Origin: Anaeromassilibacillus sp001305115 | GTDB lineage: Bacteria; Bacillota; Clostridia; Oscillospirales; Acutalibacteraceae | Assembly (NCBI GenBank): GCA_042854365.1 | Contig: AP031437.1 | Coordinates: 2,170,001 to 2,234,000 of the forward strand | Direction: 5' to 3' | DNA: 64,000 nt | Part shown: piece by piece, positions 62,383 through 64,000 of the stretch | Numbering within the stretch: position 1 is the first letter of the stretch | Layout of the letters: the number at the start of each line of letters is the position of its first letter | Translations under genes and position numbers: made by a program | Notes under the pieces: generated by a model | The model's database searches: none | What the model saw: the letters and a program-made list of their open reading frames with translations, nothing else | What the model was told of the DNA's origin: nothing

Positions 62383-63178
62383 TCCACGTGTCAAAGAACG
62401 ATTTTTTCGTTCGATTCAATCTATGATTGTACAAAGCTTTTCTGCCTGGGAATTGCTCCTGTATGACGACGGATCTTCGGAGCCCTATGCCACTGCGATC
62501 CGATCCGCAGCAGACCTGGATTCCCGGATACTGCTCATTCGGGCCCCGCAAAACCATGGGCTCGCTGATGCATTGAACACCTGTATACGGACTGCCAAGG
62601 GAGACTATATCGCCCGAATGGACGACGACGATTTTTCCACGCCCGACCGGCTTTACAAGCAATATCGGTTCTTAGAGGAACATCCAGAGTATCAATGGGT
62701 GGGAAGCTATGCAGAACTTGTGGATTCACAAGGAAAATGGGGGATTCTGAGAGTTCCAATCGTTCCACAGGCCCGCGATTTTCTCCACAATTCCCCATAT
62801 ATCCATCCATCCGTCCTGTTTCGCAAAGAGGTACTCATCCGCAATGGAGGATACAACCCAGCAAGGGTATTTTTTCAATGTGAGGATTACGAGCTGTTTA
62901 TGCGTCTGCATCAAAACGGGGAGCGAGGATATAATCTTTCGGAACCGCTTCTAGAATATTGGGAGGATCGGGACTCCTATCGAAAGCGAACGTATCGGCG
63001 GCGCATCCGCGAGATGAACCTACGTTACCATGGCTTTCAAGCATTGGGTATTCTCCATACCTCGACATTTTTCTATGTCCTGAAACCGCTACTGGTCGGG
63101 GCGCTTCCTGTTTCCCTCCAATATTCCATCAAACGTTGGGAACAGCAAAAGCGCATCAACGGCAAAAAAGGGAGGTAA
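62324..63178 (+). CDS. GT2-family glycosyltransferase
   Basis: 284 residues. TTG start at 62324 keeps the first strand (I-K-I-S-I-I-M-G-V-F-N); the next ATG (62369) would remove it. It overlaps the previous gene by 59 bases. GT-A motifs: L-Y-D-D-G-S-S-E, A-R-M-D-D-D-D-F-S (metal-binding DxD) and C-E-D-Y-E-L-F-M-R. Inverting transferase for polysaccharide. C-terminal basic part may lie at the membrane. Confidence 0.88.
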   Translation: MNNVCISRPIKISIIMGVFNPRVKERFFRSIQSMIVQSFSAWELLLYDDGSSEPYATAIRSAADLDSRILLIRAPQNHGLADALNTCIRTAKGDYIARMDDDDFSTPDRLYKQYRFLEEHPEYQWVGSYAELVDSQGKWGILRVPIVPQARDFLHNSPYIHPSVLFRKEVLIRNGGYNPARVFFQCEDYELFMRLHQNGERGYNLSEPLLEYWEDRDSYRKRTYRRRIREMNLRYHGFQALGILHTSTFFYVLKPLLVGALPVSLQYSIKRWEQQKRINGKKGR

Positions 63179-63187
63179 GCGAAGTCC

Positions 63188-64000
63188 ATGCAGGATGATC
63201 GGCTCGCGCTGTATCAGCGCGAATGTCAAAATAGTCCCCAAATTGTGCACGCCCTTCAGGAACTGCCTCTCATAGGAGAGGATGCCATCTCCATCGTTTG
63301 CCGGTATGTGTTGGCTCCAGCATTGGGCGGGTTTACTCAGTGGCTTCTCAAGGAAGCCTGTAAAGCACAAAAACAGCGGCTCTACTTCTTGGCGCGGGAC
63401 GGATATTTGATGTATCGTGCCGCGCTTCTTTTCTGTGAAAAGCAACGGCTTCCCATCGAATGCCGCTATTTGAGCTGCTCTCGTTATTCTCTTCGGATTC
63501 CAATTTTTCATTTGGATACAGAGGCCGCCCTTGCATACCTCTGCCGGGGTAGCTTACAAATCAGCCTGGAACGAATTCTCACACGCGCAGGGCTTACAGC
63601 CGATGAAAAGGAGGCTGTTTTCCAAGAACTCTCCCTACCCTATGGGCCAACAGTACGTCTCTCTCATACCAGGTTGGCGCAAATTCATGAAAGTCTGCGT
63701 CAATGTAGCACATTTCTCGCGGCCATGAACCGCCATTCAGCGGAAGCGATGCCAGCGTTAAAGGGGTATTTGTCCCAGGAAGGGCTTTTGGAGGACAGAA
63801 CCGACGCCATTGTTGACAGTGGGTGGACAGGTTCTATGCAGATGGTCCTAAACGAAGTTCTTTCCCACATGGGACGAATTCGGCCGTTGAGTGGATACTA
63901 CTGGGGACTTTATGAGTTACCTGTCCATGCAAATCGCACATTGTACCATTGCTATGATTTTTCCCCCACATCGCCTCTCAAAGCGAAAGTTTTTTTCAAT
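63188..64000 (+). CDS. HAD-like polysaccharide-locus protein, 3' end outside window
   Basis: 271 codons, open to the last base. ATG 63188 after GGGAGG, ten bases past the GT2 stop. Y-F-L-A-R-D-G-Y-L-M near residue 67 and I-V-D-S-G-W-T-G-S-M-Q near 215 match the COG5610-type HAD-related proteins common in capsule and O-antigen clusters. The enzymatic role in this family is not well settled. Same low-GC style as its neighbours. Confidence 0.75.
   Translation, partial: MQDDRLALYQRECQNSPQIVHALQELPLIGEDAISIVCRYVLAPALGGFTQWLLKEACKAQKQRLYFLARDGYLMYRAALLFCEKQRLPIECRYLSCSRYSLRIPIFHLDTEAALAYLCRGSLQISLERILTRAGLTADEKEAVFQELSLPYGPTVRLSHTRLAQIHESLRQCSTFLAAMNRHSAEAMPALKGYLSQEGLLEDRTDAIVDSGWTGSMQMVLNEVLSHMGRIRPLSGYYWGLYELPVHANRTLYHCYDFSPTSPLKAKVFFN

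Noticed and set aside
1..64000. CRISPR array, tRNA, rRNA, insertion sequence, integrase
   Set aside because: None seen. Repeats found are protein-domain repeats, hairpins or promoter copies, without spacer regularity or transposase motifs.

Overview
The window is GC-rich (about 60-62% by eye) and looks like a large mobile element, an integrative conjugative element or plasmid, from a gut actinobacterium. Coriobacteriia (Collinsella/Olsenella-like) is the best guess. The support is an actinobacterial-type integration host factor, a giant SpaA/VaFE-repeat adhesin next to a class B sortase, the codon usage, and the mix of topoisomerase III, MOBP-type relaxase, MobC-like protein, ParA, SSB, Pif1-like helicase, replication initiator and DnaC-like loader. 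No integrase, coupling protein or type IV secretion (T4SS) ATPase is visible. The transfer channel presumably lies to the left, because the first gene is cut by the window edge.

Layout. (1) 1-11.4 kb, + strand: a tight operon of mostly unknown proteins (DUF3846-like, MuF-C-like, helical-repeat and others) with topoisomerase III. (2) 11.5-20.8 kb, +: the 2573-residue adhesin, a membrane protein with an outside Cys/His domain, and a class B sortase. (3) 20.9-24.5 kb: an ArdC-like antirestriction metallopeptidase, then a two-gene VapD-like cassette present twice in inverted orientation around a structured non-coding unit. (4) 24.6-39.2 kb, - strand: membrane proteins, small zinc-ribbon and DNA-binding proteins, relaxase, helicase, an XRE regulator, a MobC-like protein, a striking hairpin array (candidate oriT or single-strand origin), IHF, ParA and SSB. 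(5) 39.3-57.2 kb, -: mostly small unknown genes. Many have their own AT-rich promoter and GC-rich terminator, like a cassette bank. Among them are a secreted/sorted surface cluster, a DnaQ-like exonuclease, a PLD-nuclease/ATPase fusion and a Pif1-like helicase. (6) 57.4-60.4 kb, +: the replication module (initiator with embedded palindromic repeats, DnaC-like loader). (7) From about 60.8 kb the base composition drops and a polysaccharide glycosyltransferase operon begins, probably chromosomal flank or a separately acquired capsule locus.

Main discovery. Twelve otherwise unrelated proteins between 1 and 24.2 kb end in the same C-terminal tail, roughly [VI]-[ST]-L-K-G-E-x4-[RK]-x-[AS]-S-x2-L-A followed by 10-30 polar residues, usually ending in Arg. 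It sits on an ArdC-like protein, a MuF-C-like protein, a DUF3846-like protein and both VapD-like proteins, but not on topoisomerase III, the relaxase or the surface proteins. I propose it as a shared address tag, possibly a conjugative-export signal that sends a cargo of polyvalent/antirestriction proteins into recipients with the DNA. That function is inference; the shared motif is directly visible.

Other noteworthy signals: three hairpins with the same 8-nt loop TGCCGCCG upstream of mobC; two near-identical 72-bp cloverleaf-like elements 54 kb apart; a family of about 17 AT-rich promoter/operator elements; three copies of a roughly 280-bp intergenic repeat; and a shared non-LPXTG sorting motif (KTGG) on two surface proteins.
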